The notes: generated by a model from the sequence alone, not told the origin. A DNA stretch of 32,696 nt from Candidatus Cyanaurora vandensis (GCF_013285555.1 NZ_JAAXLT010000075.1:1-32696); one strand, 5' to 3'; counted from the stretch's first letter, positions 7,341-17,001 are shown. Program-made: numbers and translations.

Positions 7341-8735
7341 AAGCACAGTGTTTTTTATCAAATTTTCCCGGATCGTTTTGCCCAGGGCCAACCGACTTTT
7401 CATGGGTTGACCTTCCAACCTTGGGCGGCGGACCCTACCCTCTACGGTTACAAGGGCGGCAATCTCAGGGGCGTGATTGAGAAGTTGGACTACCTCAAGG
7501 ACCTGGGGATCAATGCGATCTATTTCACGCCCATCTTCCAATCAGCTAGCAACCACCGCTATCACACCCACGATTACTACCAAGTGGACCCCTTACTGGG
7601 TGGGAACGAAGCTTTTTTGGCCCTACTTAAGGCGGCTCACGCAAAAGAAATTAAAGTCGTCCTGGACGGTGTTTTTAATCACGCGAGCCGGGGATTTTTC
7701 TTTTTTCATGACCTCCTTGAAAACGGTCTCCACTCGCCTTATCAAGATTGGTTCAAAATCGAAGGTTGGCCTCTCAGTCCCTACGATGGCGACCGTCCCG
7801 CTAATTACGTCAGTTGGGACAACAACCGTGCCCTCCCCGAGTTCAACCATGACCATCCTCCGGTGCGCGAGTACCTGATGCAGGTGGCGGAATACTGGAT
7901 TGGGCAGGGGATTGACGGCTGGCGGTTGGATGTCCCATTTTGTATCCAGACCCCCGGTTTCTGGCAGGAATTCCGGGCGCGGGTCAAACAGATTAATCCC
8001 GAGGCTTATATCGTCGGTGAGGTCTGGGAAAATGCTGAAGCTTGGCTGGATGGGACCCAGTTTGATGGGGTAATGAACTATCCCTTTGCCGCTCACACAA
8101 TTGCTTTTACCGCTGGAGACCGGGTGGACTTGGGCCAGGTGAAAAGTGTTTCCTATCGGCCCTACCCCGCCCTTTTTGCCACCGAGTATGGAGAACGCAT
8201 CCAAGCTCTACTCCAACAGTATCCCTGGGCAATTCAACTTACTCAACTTAACTTGTTGGCGAGCCACGATACGGCCCGTTTGATGACGATTGCGGGCGGG
8301 GATGCAGCTAGTGTGGAACTCGCAACTTTATTGTTAATGACCTTCCCCGGTGCGCCTAGTATTTATTACGGTGATGAAGTGGGTTTACCCGGTGCCCTCG
8401 ACCCCGATTCGCGCCGGGGTTTCCCGCCCGAGAATCAGTGGCGGCAGGACATCCTCACCTGTCATTGCACGTTAATCGCGTTGCGTCACCGTTATGCGGC
8501 GTTGCGGGTCGGGGACTATCAAGTCTGTTATGCCCAGGGTGCAGTCTATGCTTTCTGGCGGATCTTGGGGGAGCAGGCTTTACTGATCGCCCTTAATGCG
8601 GGGACAGAACCCGCCCAGATTACGCTCACGGTACCCGAGGGGCTAACAATTCAATACGGCAAGGGCAGACAGCAAGGCTCAAATCTTGACTTACCCGCCC
8701 GCAGTGGGATGGTGTTTGGACCAGAGGTGGTCTAG
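7314..8735 (+). CDS. GH13 alpha-amylase family protein (cyclomaltodextrinase/neopullulanase-like)
   Basis: A 473-residue glycoside hydrolase family 13 protein. It starts directly in the (beta/alpha)8 barrel with HSVFYQIFPDRFA, without the N-terminal CBM34-type domain found in many neopullulanases. The conserved regions are DGVFNH (region I), GWRLDV with the nucleophile Asp (II), EVW with the acid/base Glu (III) and LLASHDTAR (IV). The chain ends in a small beta-domain. It should hydrolyse alpha-1,4 (perhaps alpha-1,6) glucans such as maltodextrins in the cytoplasm, as no signal peptide is seen. The start was put at ATG 7314 because the family sequence begins there and the upstream in-frame codons come from cassette and spacer DNA. 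The insertion cut it off from its former upstream partner, so its expression may have changed. Confidence 0.9.
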   Translation: MDIHTPDWVKHSVFYQIFPDRFAQGQPTFHGLTFQPWAADPTLYGYKGGNLRGVIEKLDYLKDLGINAIYFTPIFQSASNHRYHTHDYYQVDPLLGGNEAFLALLKAAHAKEIKVVLDGVFNHASRGFFFFHDLLENGLHSPYQDWFKIEGWPLSPYDGDRPANYVSWDNNRALPEFNHDHPPVREYLMQVAEYWIGQGIDGWRLDVPFCIQTPGFWQEFRARVKQINPEAYIVGEVWENAEAWLDGTQFDGVMNYPFAAHTIAFTAGDRVDLGQVKSVSYRPYPALFATEYGERIQALLQQYPWAIQLTQLNLLASHDTARLMTIAGGDAASVELATLLLMTFPGAPSIYYGDEVGLPGALDPDSRRGFPPENQWRQDILTCHCTLIALRHRYAALRVGDYQVCYAQGAVYAFWRILGEQALLIALNAGTEPAQITLTVPEGLTIQYGKGRQQGSNLDLPARSGMVFGPEVV

Positions 8736-8800
8736 GTAGCTAAGGCGACAACTCCCATGGGTAAAAATGTTACACAACAAATACAGTACCCGCTTAGGAA

Positions 8801-8816
8801 TGTTATCTAGATAACA
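8801..8816. promoter_or_regulatory. 16-bp perfect palindrome, possible operator
   Basis: TGTTATCTAGATAACA reads the same on both strands. It lies 50 bp upstream of the 84-residue gene and 65 bp after the amylase stop. The form fits a dimeric repressor site; no regulator is identified. Confidence 0.4.
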
Positions 8817-8866
8817 AAGTTGTTTGGGCCGTGCTATTAGAGTGGTCCAAATTCTGACGGATAGCC

Positions 8867-9121
8867 ATGGCAAACCTACCCGAATTCCTGTTCAAAACCT
8901 TTAAAAATCCCGATACCGCCGGATACGGTCGCCGAGTGAACTACACCCCAGCCGCGAACATCGCCGATTGGTTACTGGCTGCCACAGGTGAAGTCCATCT
9001 GGCTGAACTGGTTTATAGCTCTAGCCTACAGGCGTATTTTTACCGCTGTGAAGACCCCCAGGACCGGGCTGTCCAGGAGGAGTTCGGCTTGGTCCTGCAA
9101 CCGAGCCGCGCCCGCTACTAA
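8867..9121 (+). CDS. Hypothetical 84-residue protein
   Basis: I do not recognise this protein. It is soluble, with no signal peptide or membrane segment. It begins MANLPEFLFKTFKNPD and has a central stretch with ADWLLAATGEVHLAELVY and later AYFYRCEDPQDRAVQEEFGL. Codon use matches the flanking genes, and it sits between a palindrome upstream and a strong hairpin downstream, which supports a real gene. The ATG at 8867 lacks a strong Shine-Dalgarno. Confidence 0.6.
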   Translation: MANLPEFLFKTFKNPDTAGYGRRVNYTPAANIADWLLAATGEVHLAELVYSSSLQAYFYRCEDPQDRAVQEEFGLVLQPSRARY

Positions 9122-9123
9122 AA

Positions 9124-9153
9124 AGCACCCGCCGGACTGCTCCGGTGGGTGCT
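9124..9153. terminator. Rho-independent terminator, probably bidirectional
   Basis: A 13-bp stem (AGCACCCGCCGGA with TCCGGTGGGTGCT, one G-T pair) closes a CTGC loop. The A-run before it (9121-9124) gives a T-run on the minus strand, so it best terminates the FAS1 gene. It may also stop the plus-strand 84-residue gene. Confidence 0.8.
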
Positions 9154-9166
9154 CAAAGGAGAATGA

Positions 9167-9577
9167 TTAACCTTTGGGTAGCAGAACTTTGTCAATCACG
9201 TGGATGACCCCGTTGTCAGCAGCAATGTCAGCCTGGGTGACCCGAGCCTCGTTGACCATCACTTGCTGGCCCTGGGTCTGAATCGCAATGGATTCACCAG
9301 CGACGGTGGGGACGCTACCGGGCTTAATGTCGCTCGACATCACTTTGCCGGAGACGACGTGGTACTTGAGGATATTCGCCAGCTTGGTTTTGTTCTCAGG
9401 CTTGAGCAAATCGGTGAGGGTCCCGGCGGGCAAGTTCTGGAAAGCCGCATCAGTGGGGGCGAAAACGGTGAAAGGGCCGTTACCCTGGAGGGTCTCAACG
9501 AGGCCAGCGGCGGTCAAAGCTTGTGCTAGGGTCTTGAAGGTGCCCGCTTGGACGGCTGTTTCAACGATGTTTGCCAT
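9167..9577 (-). CDS. FAS1 (fasciclin) domain protein
   Basis: A 136-residue protein made of one FAS1 domain. The H1 motif is GPFTVFAPTDAAF and the H2 region is ILKYHVVSGKV, with the end NGVIHVIDKVLLP. Single-domain FAS1 proteins are common in cyanobacteria, and some respond to light or stress, but the function is unclear. There is no signal peptide, so it is either cytosolic or released by another route. A purine-rich tract (AAGGACC) precedes ATG 9577. It is convergent with the 84-residue gene across a strong terminator. Confidence 0.92.
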   Translation of the reverse strand: MANIVETAVQAGTFKTLAQALTAAGLVETLQGNGPFTVFAPTDAAFQNLPAGTLTDLLKPENKTKLANILKYHVVSGKVMSSDIKPGSVPTVAGESIAIQTQGQQVMVNEARVTQADIAADNGVIHVIDKVLLPKG

Positions 9578-9743
9578 GTGGTGGTCCTTCTGTCTATATT
9601 CAACACTACAAGAATAACTCGAAAGTAGTGAAACAAAATCGTCCTCTGTGGGGATTTGTAGCCGGGGCCACTTTTTTCACTCAGCCCCCGGCATAACCGT
9701 CTTTAGGATTTAGCCTGCCGTAGGTCGGCGGCGGTAATCCCCT

Positions 9744-10140
9744 CTAGCGCGAGACCATCCCATCAAGCTGCCCATCTCCGTTGACGTTCCCCACGAGCAC
9801 GGCAAGAGGTCTATTGCCGGTCGTTGTAACCATGGGTGCTGAAAATACACCCTGACCATCGTTCGTGAGAACCAACGCCTGATTGGTTTGTGTTGTTACC
9901 ACGAGGTCTAGGTCCATATTGAAGTCTCCCGTGGTCAGACCTCCTAGAGAGTTCCCCGCCGTGAGCCGTTGGGGAGAGGCTAGGAAGCCGTTACCCTGGT
10001 TAACCAATAGTGCAATCGTGCCATCTGCTCCCGCCGTTGCCACATCTGGACGACTATCGCCGTGAAGTCCCCAGTGACGATGGCCTGCGCCTTGTTATCG
10101 CCCCCAGCAAACCCCAGTGTCAGGGGAGAAATTTGTGTAG
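9744..10140 (-). pseudogene. VCBS/FG-GAP repeat protein remnant, frameshifted
   Basis: The minus strand encodes about three degenerate VCBS/FG-GAP repeats: LTLGFAGGDNKAQAIVTGDF, then DSRPDVATAGADGTI, then LGGLTTGDFNMDLDLVVT and VLVGNVNGDGQLDGMV. The first two pieces lie in different frames. At about 10058-10063 one base seems lost inside the GDFxGDSRPD motif. There is no signal sequence, no start region and no proper C-terminus, so this is the wreck of a larger, probably secreted beta-propeller protein. A GTG at 10043 could open the last frame, but nothing supports its use. Confidence 0.7.
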
Positions 10141-10160
10141 GGATCGTAGGAATAAGTGCT

Positions 10161-10166
10161 TATAAT
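10161..10166 (+). promoter_or_regulatory. -10-like box for the caspase-STAND-WD40 gene
   Basis: A perfect TATAAT lies 26 bp before the ATG at 10193. No convincing -35 box lies at the right distance (TTGTGT at 10133 is 22 bp away), so only the -10 is suggested. Confidence 0.4.
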
Positions 10167-10192
10167 CTGGGCATCACGCTACGCTTATCCCT

Positions 10193-13100
10193 ATGTCTCC
10201 CGTCAGTCTTGGTACTAGCCGTCCGATTACCACCGAGGTCAGTACGGCCTGTTTCTGGGGGTTACTCATCGGTGTTAACGACTATGCGGCCCCAGGATTA
10301 ACCCGGCTTCAGTATTGTGCGGCGGACTGTGAAGGCTTGAGCGAGGCCCTACGCGTGGCAACAGGGGCCAGACAGACTCTTTTTATTCACCATGACGAGA
10401 CCCTGGGGGGAGCAACACTAGCGCGGGTCGAGCGTAGCCTCAGCGAGATTATCCTTAATGCCAAATCCCAGGATACCGTCCTAGTTTATTTTTCGGGGCA
10501 TGGGGTCCTGTATCAGCAACAGGTGGTGTTGTGTCTCGCAGATACGGACGGGGCTGACCTTGCGGAGACGGGGTGGGAAGTACAACGACTCTTGGCGCGC
10601 CTAGAGCAATGCCCCGCTCAACACAAACTGGTGTGGTTGGATGCCTGTCATAGCGGGGGGATGCGGACGCCCCTCTTGCCCCTAGTCGCGGCCCTACGTT
10701 CGCAAGCGGCCCAGAGTACGGGCTTCCATGCCCTGCTCTCCTGTGACCAAGACCAGCGTTCTTGGGCTTTTCCGGCCTTGGGCCATGGTCTGTTCACCTA
10801 TTTTTTGATCCAGGGTCTACGGGGAGCAGCGGCGGACGAACGGGGTCTGATTGCCGCTGATGGCCTCTACCGTTACGTCTATCACGAGACCCTGGGCTAC
10901 CTAGACCGCCTCAACCAACAGCAACGGTTCCTCAGTTATCAACAGGCCCGCCGGGGGGCCTACCAGCCCCTGCCCGAATATCCCCTGCAAACTCCTAAAA
11001 AAATTGTGGAGATGGTCGGCGAACTGGTGATTGCGACCGCCGTTCCCCTGACCCCGCTCCCCTGTCGGGCCTTAGTCGGCGCGGAATTCGCTGAGGACGA
11101 GACCGCCCTCGCCCTGGGGCAACGCTTGAACCGACTGGGGGGCTACGCCCTCAGCTACTGGCCCCTGGGGTCTACGCCTTTAGTCCAAGCCCTACAAGAA
11201 GTCCTCAAGTCGCCCGTCGAGACGGTCTTCCTATATTTACGGGGTCAGATTGCGGGCGATGAACTGGTGCTGGCGGGGACTCGACTTAAACGGGCACAAC
11301 TGGTCGAGACCCTAGCTGAAGCACGTACGCCCCGCTATATTCTGGTCCTCGACTGTCCGGGGGCCGTGGGACTTGGTGATTGGATCGAGTCCTTACGTAA
11401 TGAAACTCAGGGGCAAGCCCTCATTGTCCAAGCCGCCACCACTGAATTTGCCCAAGCCCTCCTACAGACCCTAGACACAGGCCACTCGGGACTTACGGCA
11501 TCGCGGTGGCTGAGTCAATTAGAAGAGCAGTGTCCAGGGGTACAGACTTGGCTAACGGGCACCCAGGGCGTAATTGAGGTCTTGCCCTACACCCACCGTA
11601 ACTATCAACCCACCGCCTTAGATCTTGGGATCTGTCCCTACATGGGCCTGCGGGCCTTTACTGCAGCCCAAGCTGGTTTTTTTTATGGACGCGAGGCCCT
11701 CGTCGAAAGCCTTCTGACCCTGGTTCAATCCCAGCCTTTTCTGGCGGTGGTCGGGGCCTCGGGTTCGGGCAAGTCGTCTTTGGTGCAGGCCGGGTTGATG
11801 GCAAGGCTACGGCAAGGCAAACTTCCCCGCAGTGAGCAGTGGTGGGTCAAGAGTATGCGACCTGGTACAGAACCCCTTACGGCTCTTGCCCAACTGGATA
11901 CAACGCAAGACTTCCACGCGTGGCTGGCCCAACAACCGACCGTGGTTCTAGTCGTAGACCAATTTGAGGAGCTATTTACCGTGACCCCCGAGGACCAACG
12001 GCGGCTCTTTTTAAATCTGCTGTTGACGGCCTTGGCGAGTGCGGCGAACTTTAAGCTAGTCATTACCCTCCGGGGCGACCATATGACCTCGGCCTTGGCG
12101 GTTCCTGGTCTGGCCCCTTACCTCCAGCAAGCAGCAGTCCTAGTCCCGCCCCACTTGAAGCGAGAAGAATACCGGGCAGTCATCCTCCAACCGGCTCTCC
12201 GCGTTGGTCTGGAGGTGGAGCCGGACCTCGTGGAGGTCCTACTGGAAGAACTCAGTACCACTGGCGGTAATTTACCGCTCCTAGAGTTCGTACTTGAGCA
12301 GTTGTGGGAGGCACGCAGCCAGGGGACCTTGACATTAGCAGCTTACCGGCAACAGATTGGTGGTCTTCGGGGAGCCTTGGAACGTAAAGCCGAGGCCGCC
12401 TACACTGCCTTAGATCTTGCAGCGCGAGAATGTACCCGGTGGTTATTACTGGATCTCGTCCAACTCGGGGAGGGGACTGAGGACACCCGCCGCCGGGTCC
12501 CCCGCGCCCGACTTGCCGCCCCACGCTTCCCCCCAGAATTGGTGGCGCGGACCCTCGACTACTTGATTGCCGCGAAGTTGGTAGTGGTCGGGTCCGCCGG
12601 GGGTCAAAACGAAGACGGGACGGTGGAAGTGGCCCATGAAGTCCTGATTCGCAGTTGGTCTACCCTGCGCGAGTGGCTCAAAGAGAACCGGACCCTCCTG
12701 CACAACCTGCGCCGTCTGGAACGGGCCTCCGCGCTTTGGCAGAGTCAGGGGCAGCAGCCAGACTATCTCTTGCGCGGTCTACCGCTAGCCCAAGCCGAGG
12801 GACTCTGGTTGCAGTACAGCGACCGGATGTCGCCCCTAGAGCAAATTTTTATTGACCGTTGTCTAGCCGAACGCGAAAGTGAACAGCAAGTAGCGCGACG
12901 ACGACTTCAAGAAGCCCGCTGGCTGGCGATGGCCCTAGGTACCCTAGCGGTGATGGCTTTGGGTCTGGCGGGGGTGGCTTACTGGCAGTCGCTCCAGTCC
13001 CAGGAACGCCAAGTGGCAACCCTGGTCACCTCGGCTCAGCTGCGTCTTGCCAGCTCTCAACAACCCGAAGCTCTCGTTGATAGTGTCCACGCCGAGCAAT

Positions 13101-15013
13101 TAGTCCAAGGGATTTGGACCGCGCCATCAAACCTACGCACAGCTACGCGCCACATTCTCCAAGAAGCCCTCTACACCCTCCAGCAGACCAACCGCCTCGA
13201 AGGACACCGCAATGTGATCAGTGGTGTCAGTTTCAGTCGGGATGGGACCCTGGCTACCGCTAGCTGGGATAAAACCATCCGACTTTGGCGGCCTGATGGT
13301 CGGCTGTTGCGCGAGATTGGGCAGGGTGCGGCGGTGTCGAGCCTCTGCTTTAGCGGGGATGGCAAGACCCTGGCGGCTGGGGATGCCCAAGGCCGGATTC
13401 GTTTGTGGAATTTAGACGGGACGCTCCAACGGACCCTCCAGGGACACCGAGAGAACATCTGGGGGCTTAGTTTCAGCCCTGATGGCAAGCAATTGGTCTC
13501 AGCAGGCAAGGACCAGACGCTGCGGCTTTGGACTCGGGATGGAAAACTGCTCAAGATCCTCACGGGTCACCGCGCTCAGGTAATGGGCGTGCGGTTTAGT
13601 CAAGACGGTCGGTGGATCGCCTCCGCCAGTTGGGACCGGACGATCCGGCTCTGGCGGCGCGATGGGACACTGGTTAAAGTTTTGCAGGGCCACCGCGAAG
13701 GGGTATGGCAAGTCGCCTTCAGCCCCGACAGTCAAACTCTCGCCAGTGCTAGTTCAGACAATACCCTCCGCCTTTGGGACCTCACAGGCCGGAAGGCTCC
13801 TCAAATCTTCGTGGGGCATGACGGCTCGGTGGAGGGCGTAGAGTTCAGTCCCGATGGCCTGACCTTGGCTTCTAGTAGCTACGACAAAACGATTCGGCTC
13901 TGGAGCCGGGATGGGACGCTCCTGAGTGTCCTCCGGGGTCATAACTCGCTAGTGACAAGCCTCAGTTTCGCGCCCCGAGGTAATTTACTTGCCTCAGGCA
14001 GTAATGACACAACGGTGCGGCTCTGGAATCTGGCTCCGCCTTGGTTACGGACCCGCGCAAGTCACCAAGGAAGCCTAACGGACATCAGTTTCCAACCTGA
14101 CAGCCAAGCCTTGACAACCACTAGCCTTGATAAACATATTCATGTCTGGCGGCCTGATGGCAGGTTATTACGGACGATTACGTTGCCGGTCGAAGTCCTG
14201 ACGGCCTCGCTCGCCCCCGATGGCACCCTGGCAGTGGGCGGGAATGACAAGACCTTGCGTCTTTGGACCCCAGACCAGTCCCTCGTCAAAATCGAGCTAA
14301 CCGAATCCATCGCTAACCTGCGTTTTAGCCCCGACGGTCAGACGCTAGCTGGGGCTGGCCTTGGGGGTACGGTCTACTTCTGGAGCCGCACAGGTCAACC
14401 CCTGGGGTCCTTCGCCACGGAGACGAAACCCCTACGGACCCTGCGCTTTAGCCCCGATGGACAGCATCTGCTCATCACCTCGGGCTTTGACTCCACCCTG
14501 CGGGTGTGGGACCGTCAGGGAAACTTACACCAGCGCTTAGTTGGTGGACCCAGAAACGAGTTTCGGGATGCCACGTTCAGCCCCGATGGACAGTGGATCA
14601 TTGCCGCTAGTCTTGACCAGACAGTTTTTCTTTGGCAGCGCAATGGCAAGCTCCAGACCATCCTCAAGGGGCATACCGACCAGGTTACTAGTGTCAGTTT
14701 CAGCCCCGATAGTCAAATGATTGCCTCCGGGAGTAATGACCGTACGGTACGTCTGTGGCACCCGAGCGGTCAGCCAATTGCCGTTCTTCATGGGCATAAT
14801 AGTGCGATCAGAGTCATTACCTTCAGTCCCCAGGGCAAAACCTTGGTCTCTGGGGATGAGGAGGGGAACATATCTTTCTGGCAGGACCCACAAACTAGTC
14901 CCCGCTATCTACTCCAGGAAAGCTGTGCCCACCTACAGGACTATCTCACCTACAATCCAAAGGTCCCGTTAGAAGACCGGGACCTCTGTACTGATTTCCC
15001 CAGCCAGCCTTAG
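10193..15013 (+). CDS. Caspase (C14)-STAND ATPase-WD40 protein
   Basis: A 1606-residue multidomain protein. Residues 20-270 form a caspase-like p20 domain with YFSGHG (His103) and WLDACHSGG (Cys152), so the catalytic dyad is intact. A linker leads to CPYMGLRAF and a novel-STAND ATPase: FYGRE, Walker A VGASGSGKSSL at about 518-528, Walker B VVLVVDQFEELF at about 583-594. A hydrophobic segment at about 908-930 may cross the membrane. From residue about 1000 there are 14 WD40 repeats with GH...D...RLW signatures, enough for two seven-bladed propellers. The last 35 residues resemble the short tail seen after WD40 arrays in cyanobacteria. Such proteins are thought to sense a ligand through the propellers, oligomerise with ATP and activate the protease, perhaps causing cell death; this role is inferred from the family. 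Confidence 0.93.
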   Translation: MSPVSLGTSRPITTEVSTACFWGLLIGVNDYAAPGLTRLQYCAADCEGLSEALRVATGARQTLFIHHDETLGGATLARVERSLSEIILNAKSQDTVLVYFSGHGVLYQQQVVLCLADTDGADLAETGWEVQRLLARLEQCPAQHKLVWLDACHSGGMRTPLLPLVAALRSQAAQSTGFHALLSCDQDQRSWAFPALGHGLFTYFLIQGLRGAAADERGLIAADGLYRYVYHETLGYLDRLNQQQRFLSYQQARRGAYQPLPEYPLQTPKKIVEMVGELVIATAVPLTPLPCRALVGAEFAEDETALALGQRLNRLGGYALSYWPLGSTPLVQALQEVLKSPVETVFLYLRGQIAGDELVLAGTRLKRAQLVETLAEARTPRYILVLDCPGAVGLGDWIESLRNETQGQALIVQAATTEFAQALLQTLDTGHSGLTASRWLSQLEEQCPGVQTWLTGTQGVIEVLPYTHRNYQPTALDLGICPYMGLRAFTAAQAGFFYGREALVESLLTLVQSQPFLAVVGASGSGKSSLVQAGLMARLRQGKLPRSEQWWVKSMRPGTEPLTALAQLDTTQDFHAWLAQQPTVVLVVDQFEELFTVTPEDQRRLFLNLLLTALASAANFKLVITLRGDHMTSALAVPGLAPYLQQAAVLVPPHLKREEYRAVILQPALRVGLEVEPDLVEVLLEELSTTGGNLPLLEFVLEQLWEARSQGTLTLAAYRQQIGGLRGALERKAEAAYTALDLAARECTRWLLLDLVQLGEGTEDTRRRVPRARLAAPRFPPELVARTLDYLIAAKLVVVGSAGGQNEDGTVEVAHEVLIRSWSTLREWLKENRTLLHNLRRLERASALWQSQGQQPDYLLRGLPLAQAEGLWLQYSDRMSPLEQIFIDRCLAERESEQQVARRRLQEARWLAMALGTLAVMALGLAGVAYWQSLQSQERQVATLVTSAQLRLASSQQPEALVDSVHAEQLVQGIWTAPSNLRTATRHILQEALYTLQQTNRLEGHRNVISGVSFSRDGTLATASWDKTIRLWRPDGRLLREIGQGAAVSSLCFSGDGKTLAAGDAQGRIRLWNLDGTLQRTLQGHRENIWGLSFSPDGKQLVSAGKDQTLRLWTRDGKLLKILTGHRAQVMGVRFSQDGRWIASASWDRTIRLWRRDGTLVKVLQGHREGVWQVAFSPDSQTLASASSDNTLRLWDLTGRKAPQIFVGHDGSVEGVEFSPDGLTLASSSYDKTIRLWSRDGTLLSVLRGHNSLVTSLSFAPRGNLLASGSNDTTVRLWNLAPPWLRTRASHQGSLTDISFQPDSQALTTTSLDKHIHVWRPDGRLLRTITLPVEVLTASLAPDGTLAVGGNDKTLRLWTPDQSLVKIELTESIANLRFSPDGQTLAGAGLGGTVYFWSRTGQPLGSFATETKPLRTLRFSPDGQHLLITSGFDSTLRVWDRQGNLHQRLVGGPRNEFRDATFSPDGQWIIAASLDQTVFLWQRNGKLQTILKGHTDQVTSVSFSPDSQMIASGSNDRTVRLWHPSGQPIAVLHGHNSAIRVITFSPQGKTLVSGDEEGNISFWQDPQTSPRYLLQESCAHLQDYLTYNPKVPLEDRDLCTDFPSQP

Positions 15014-15642
15014 TTCAAAGTCCAAGTTACCGGGTTTAGGAGTGCACCAAAGGTAACAAAATCCGCTGCTCCCATTGAGGTTGCAGGCGGAATCGGAGTC
15101 CCTAGTGTGAAAGGTATGGTCTGCTTGAAGCCCATTGGCAATTCAGAGAGCGGTACGCGTACACCGGCATTGTCATAGGTGTAGACGCTACAGGGTCCAT
15201 TGAGCGCACAAACCTCATACTGTATCGGCTCAGCCCCAGCGAGTTGATAGGAATAAACAATCTGGGCTTGCATCTGATAGCAGTTGGGGCGGTGGGTCCC
15301 ATCTGCAACTGAACCCTGTTGTAAAGATAAAAGCTCGCCTTGCTTATTGATAGATGGCACCTGCTGCTCCCCAGCAACTGTCATCACTTGGCTAGGTATC
15401 TTGGAGGCCGGTCCCTCAAGATAGACCCTGGTGTTTGGGCCGATGCGGTTGACCCGGACAACCTGTCCATTATCCCGTTCTATAATCTGGATCATACCTG
15501 CTCGCGTAGAGAGCACGTAGTTAGCCTGGAGAATAATTCCAGCGGTCAAGGGAGTCGCAGCCCCGACGCCAATTGTATAGACGGGTTCTAGCCCGGGGGT
15601 AGTACCGGGGACCACGAGACTAACTAGCCATTCATCAATCAT
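15010..15642 (-). CDS. Hypothetical 210-residue protein
   Basis: I do not recognise this protein. It begins MIDEWLVSLVVPGTTPG and is rich in beta-forming residues, with no membrane segment or signal peptide. Four Cys lie in the last 100 residues (CYQMQ, CALNGPCSVY), which could allow disulfides. The stop overlaps the stop of the caspase-STAND-WD40 gene by 4 bp (TTAG at 15010-15013), so the two are convergent. It may be a partner of that gene or an unrelated gene; nothing decides this. An ATG at 15642 is used; upstream bases include a weak GAGGTGAAT-like purine tract. Confidence 0.6.
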   Translation of the reverse strand: MIDEWLVSLVVPGTTPGLEPVYTIGVGAATPLTAGIILQANYVLSTRAGMIQIIERDNGQVVRVNRIGPNTRVYLEGPASKIPSQVMTVAGEQQVPSINKQGELLSLQQGSVADGTHRPNCYQMQAQIVYSYQLAGAEPIQYEVCALNGPCSVYTYDNAGVRVPLSELPMGFKQTIPFTLGTPIPPATSMGAADFVTFGALLNPVTWTLN

Positions 15643-15792
15643 AAATTCACCTCAAATTAGAAGGGTAGGGGAATGATTCAAAGCGATAGTATCTCTAAAT
15701 CATTCAGCATCATATACGCCGCAACTCAGGAAAATATGCAATCTACCCGAGGCACGGGATACATTGATGAAAGTGGATTTTGAGGTACACCC

Positions 15793-16938
15793 GTGGTCCC
15801 GGCGGTTTTGATGTTGGCGGATGGTACGATGTTTCGGGGTCAGAGTTGCGGGATGGCGGGGACGACGGTGGGCGAGTTGGTCTTCAACACCGGGCTGACA
15901 GGCTATCAAGAAGTCATGACGGACCCCAGCTACTGCGGACAGATTGTCACTTTTACCTATCCTGAACTGGGCAATACGGGCATCAATGGTGAGGACACCG
16001 AGTCCCTGCGGCCCTGGGTCCAGGGGGTAGTCTGTCGGAATTTTTGTGAATATCCTTCTAATTGGCGGGCCACCAGTAGCTTGCGGGAGTATTTGTTGAA
16101 GTGGCAGGTCGTGGCGATTACCGGGGTAGATACCCGTGCCCTCACCCGCCATCTACGCGACCACGGTTCGATGAATGGGGTGATTTCGACGCATCTGGAC
16201 CCCGCCCATCTACAACAACACCTCCAGGCGGCACCCCAGATGGACGGGCTAGATCTGGTGCCGCAAGTGACGACCCCCAGTGCCTACGAATGGACCGCAG
16301 CCACAGCCCCCGAGTGGGAATTCGCCCATCCCCATCCCCAAACCCAGCCCCTGCGGGTGGTCGCCCTCGACTTTGGCATTAAACACAACATCCTGCGCCG
16401 CTTGGTGGCCCACGGTTGCCGGGTCTTTGTCGTCCCCGGTACGGCAACAGCTGAGGAGATTTTGGCCTACGAACCCGACGGAATTTTCCTGTCCAACGGT
16501 CCCGGCGATCCCGCTGCCATTACCTATGGAACCTCGACGACCAAGGAACTGTTGACCCAGGGCAAGCCGATGTTTGGCATCTGTCTGGGCCACCAGATCC
16601 TCTGTCAGGCCCTCGGCGGCACGACCTACAAGATGAAATTTGGGCATCGGGGCCTCAACCAGCCCTCCCAGTACGCCGTCTCCAATAGTGTCGAGATTAC
16701 CAGCCAGAATCACGGTTTCGCCGTAGACGATGCTTCCTTGGCCCAAGCCCCGGTCGCGGTGAGCCACCATAACCTCAACGACCAGACGATTGAAGGGTTA
16801 CGCCACCGCGACCTCCCTGTGTTCTCCGTCCAGTACCACCCCGAAGCTTCCCCTGGCCCTCATGACGCAGACTATCTATTTGCTGAATTTGTCAAGCTCA
16901 TGACGACGGAACGGAGCCTAACAGAAAATCTCTCTTAG
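15793..16938 (+). CDS. carA: Carbamoyl-phosphate synthase small subunit
   Basis: A 381-residue glutamine amidotransferase subunit. It makes ammonia from glutamine for CarB, feeding carbamoyl phosphate to pyrimidine and arginine synthesis. The N-terminal domain has [31 protein letters not shown] and [13 protein letters not shown]. The class-I amidotransferase domain has FLSNGPGDP, the nucleophile in GICLGHQI (Cys264) and the catalytic pair in [10 protein letters not shown] (His349, Glu351). The length is normal. The start is GTG 15793, preceded by GAGG at 15782-15785 at a good spacing; the family sequence begins there. CarB is not adjacent, which is common in cyanobacteria. Confidence 0.97.
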   Translation: MVPAVLMLADGTMFRGQSCGMAGTTVGELVFNTGLTGYQEVMTDPSYCGQIVTFTYPELGNTGINGEDTESLRPWVQGVVCRNFCEYPSNWRATSSLREYLLKWQVVAITGVDTRALTRHLRDHGSMNGVISTHLDPAHLQQHLQAAPQMDGLDLVPQVTTPSAYEWTAATAPEWEFAHPHPQTQPLRVVALDFGIKHNILRRLVAHGCRVFVVPGTATAEEILAYEPDGIFLSNGPGDPAAITYGTSTTKELLTQGKPMFGICLGHQILCQALGGTTYKMKFGHRGLNQPSQYAVSNSVEITSQNHGFAVDDASLAQAPVAVSHHNLNDQTIEGLRHRDLPVFSVQYHPEASPGPHDADYLFAEFVKLMTTERSLTENLS

Positions 16939-16949
16939 TGTGTAATGTT

Positions 16950-16977
16950 TTGTAAATACAATCGAGTAAGCTATGTG
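16950..16977 (+). promoter_or_regulatory. Possible promoter for the small membrane protein gene
   Basis: TTGTAA at 16950-16955 and TATGTG at 16972-16977 are 16 bp apart. The -10 match is only three of six, so this is weak support. A GGAGG Shine-Dalgarno follows at 16989-16993. Confidence 0.3.
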
Positions 16978-17001
16978 TAAGCGTACTCGGAGGTGGCGGC
17001 A

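Noticed and set aside
9661-9692. Terminator GCCGGGG...CCCCGGC upstream of the FAS1 gene
   Set aside because: The 7-bp stem has an 18-base loop and lies upstream of the minus-strand FAS1 gene, beside a pseudogene; no transcript to end is evident.
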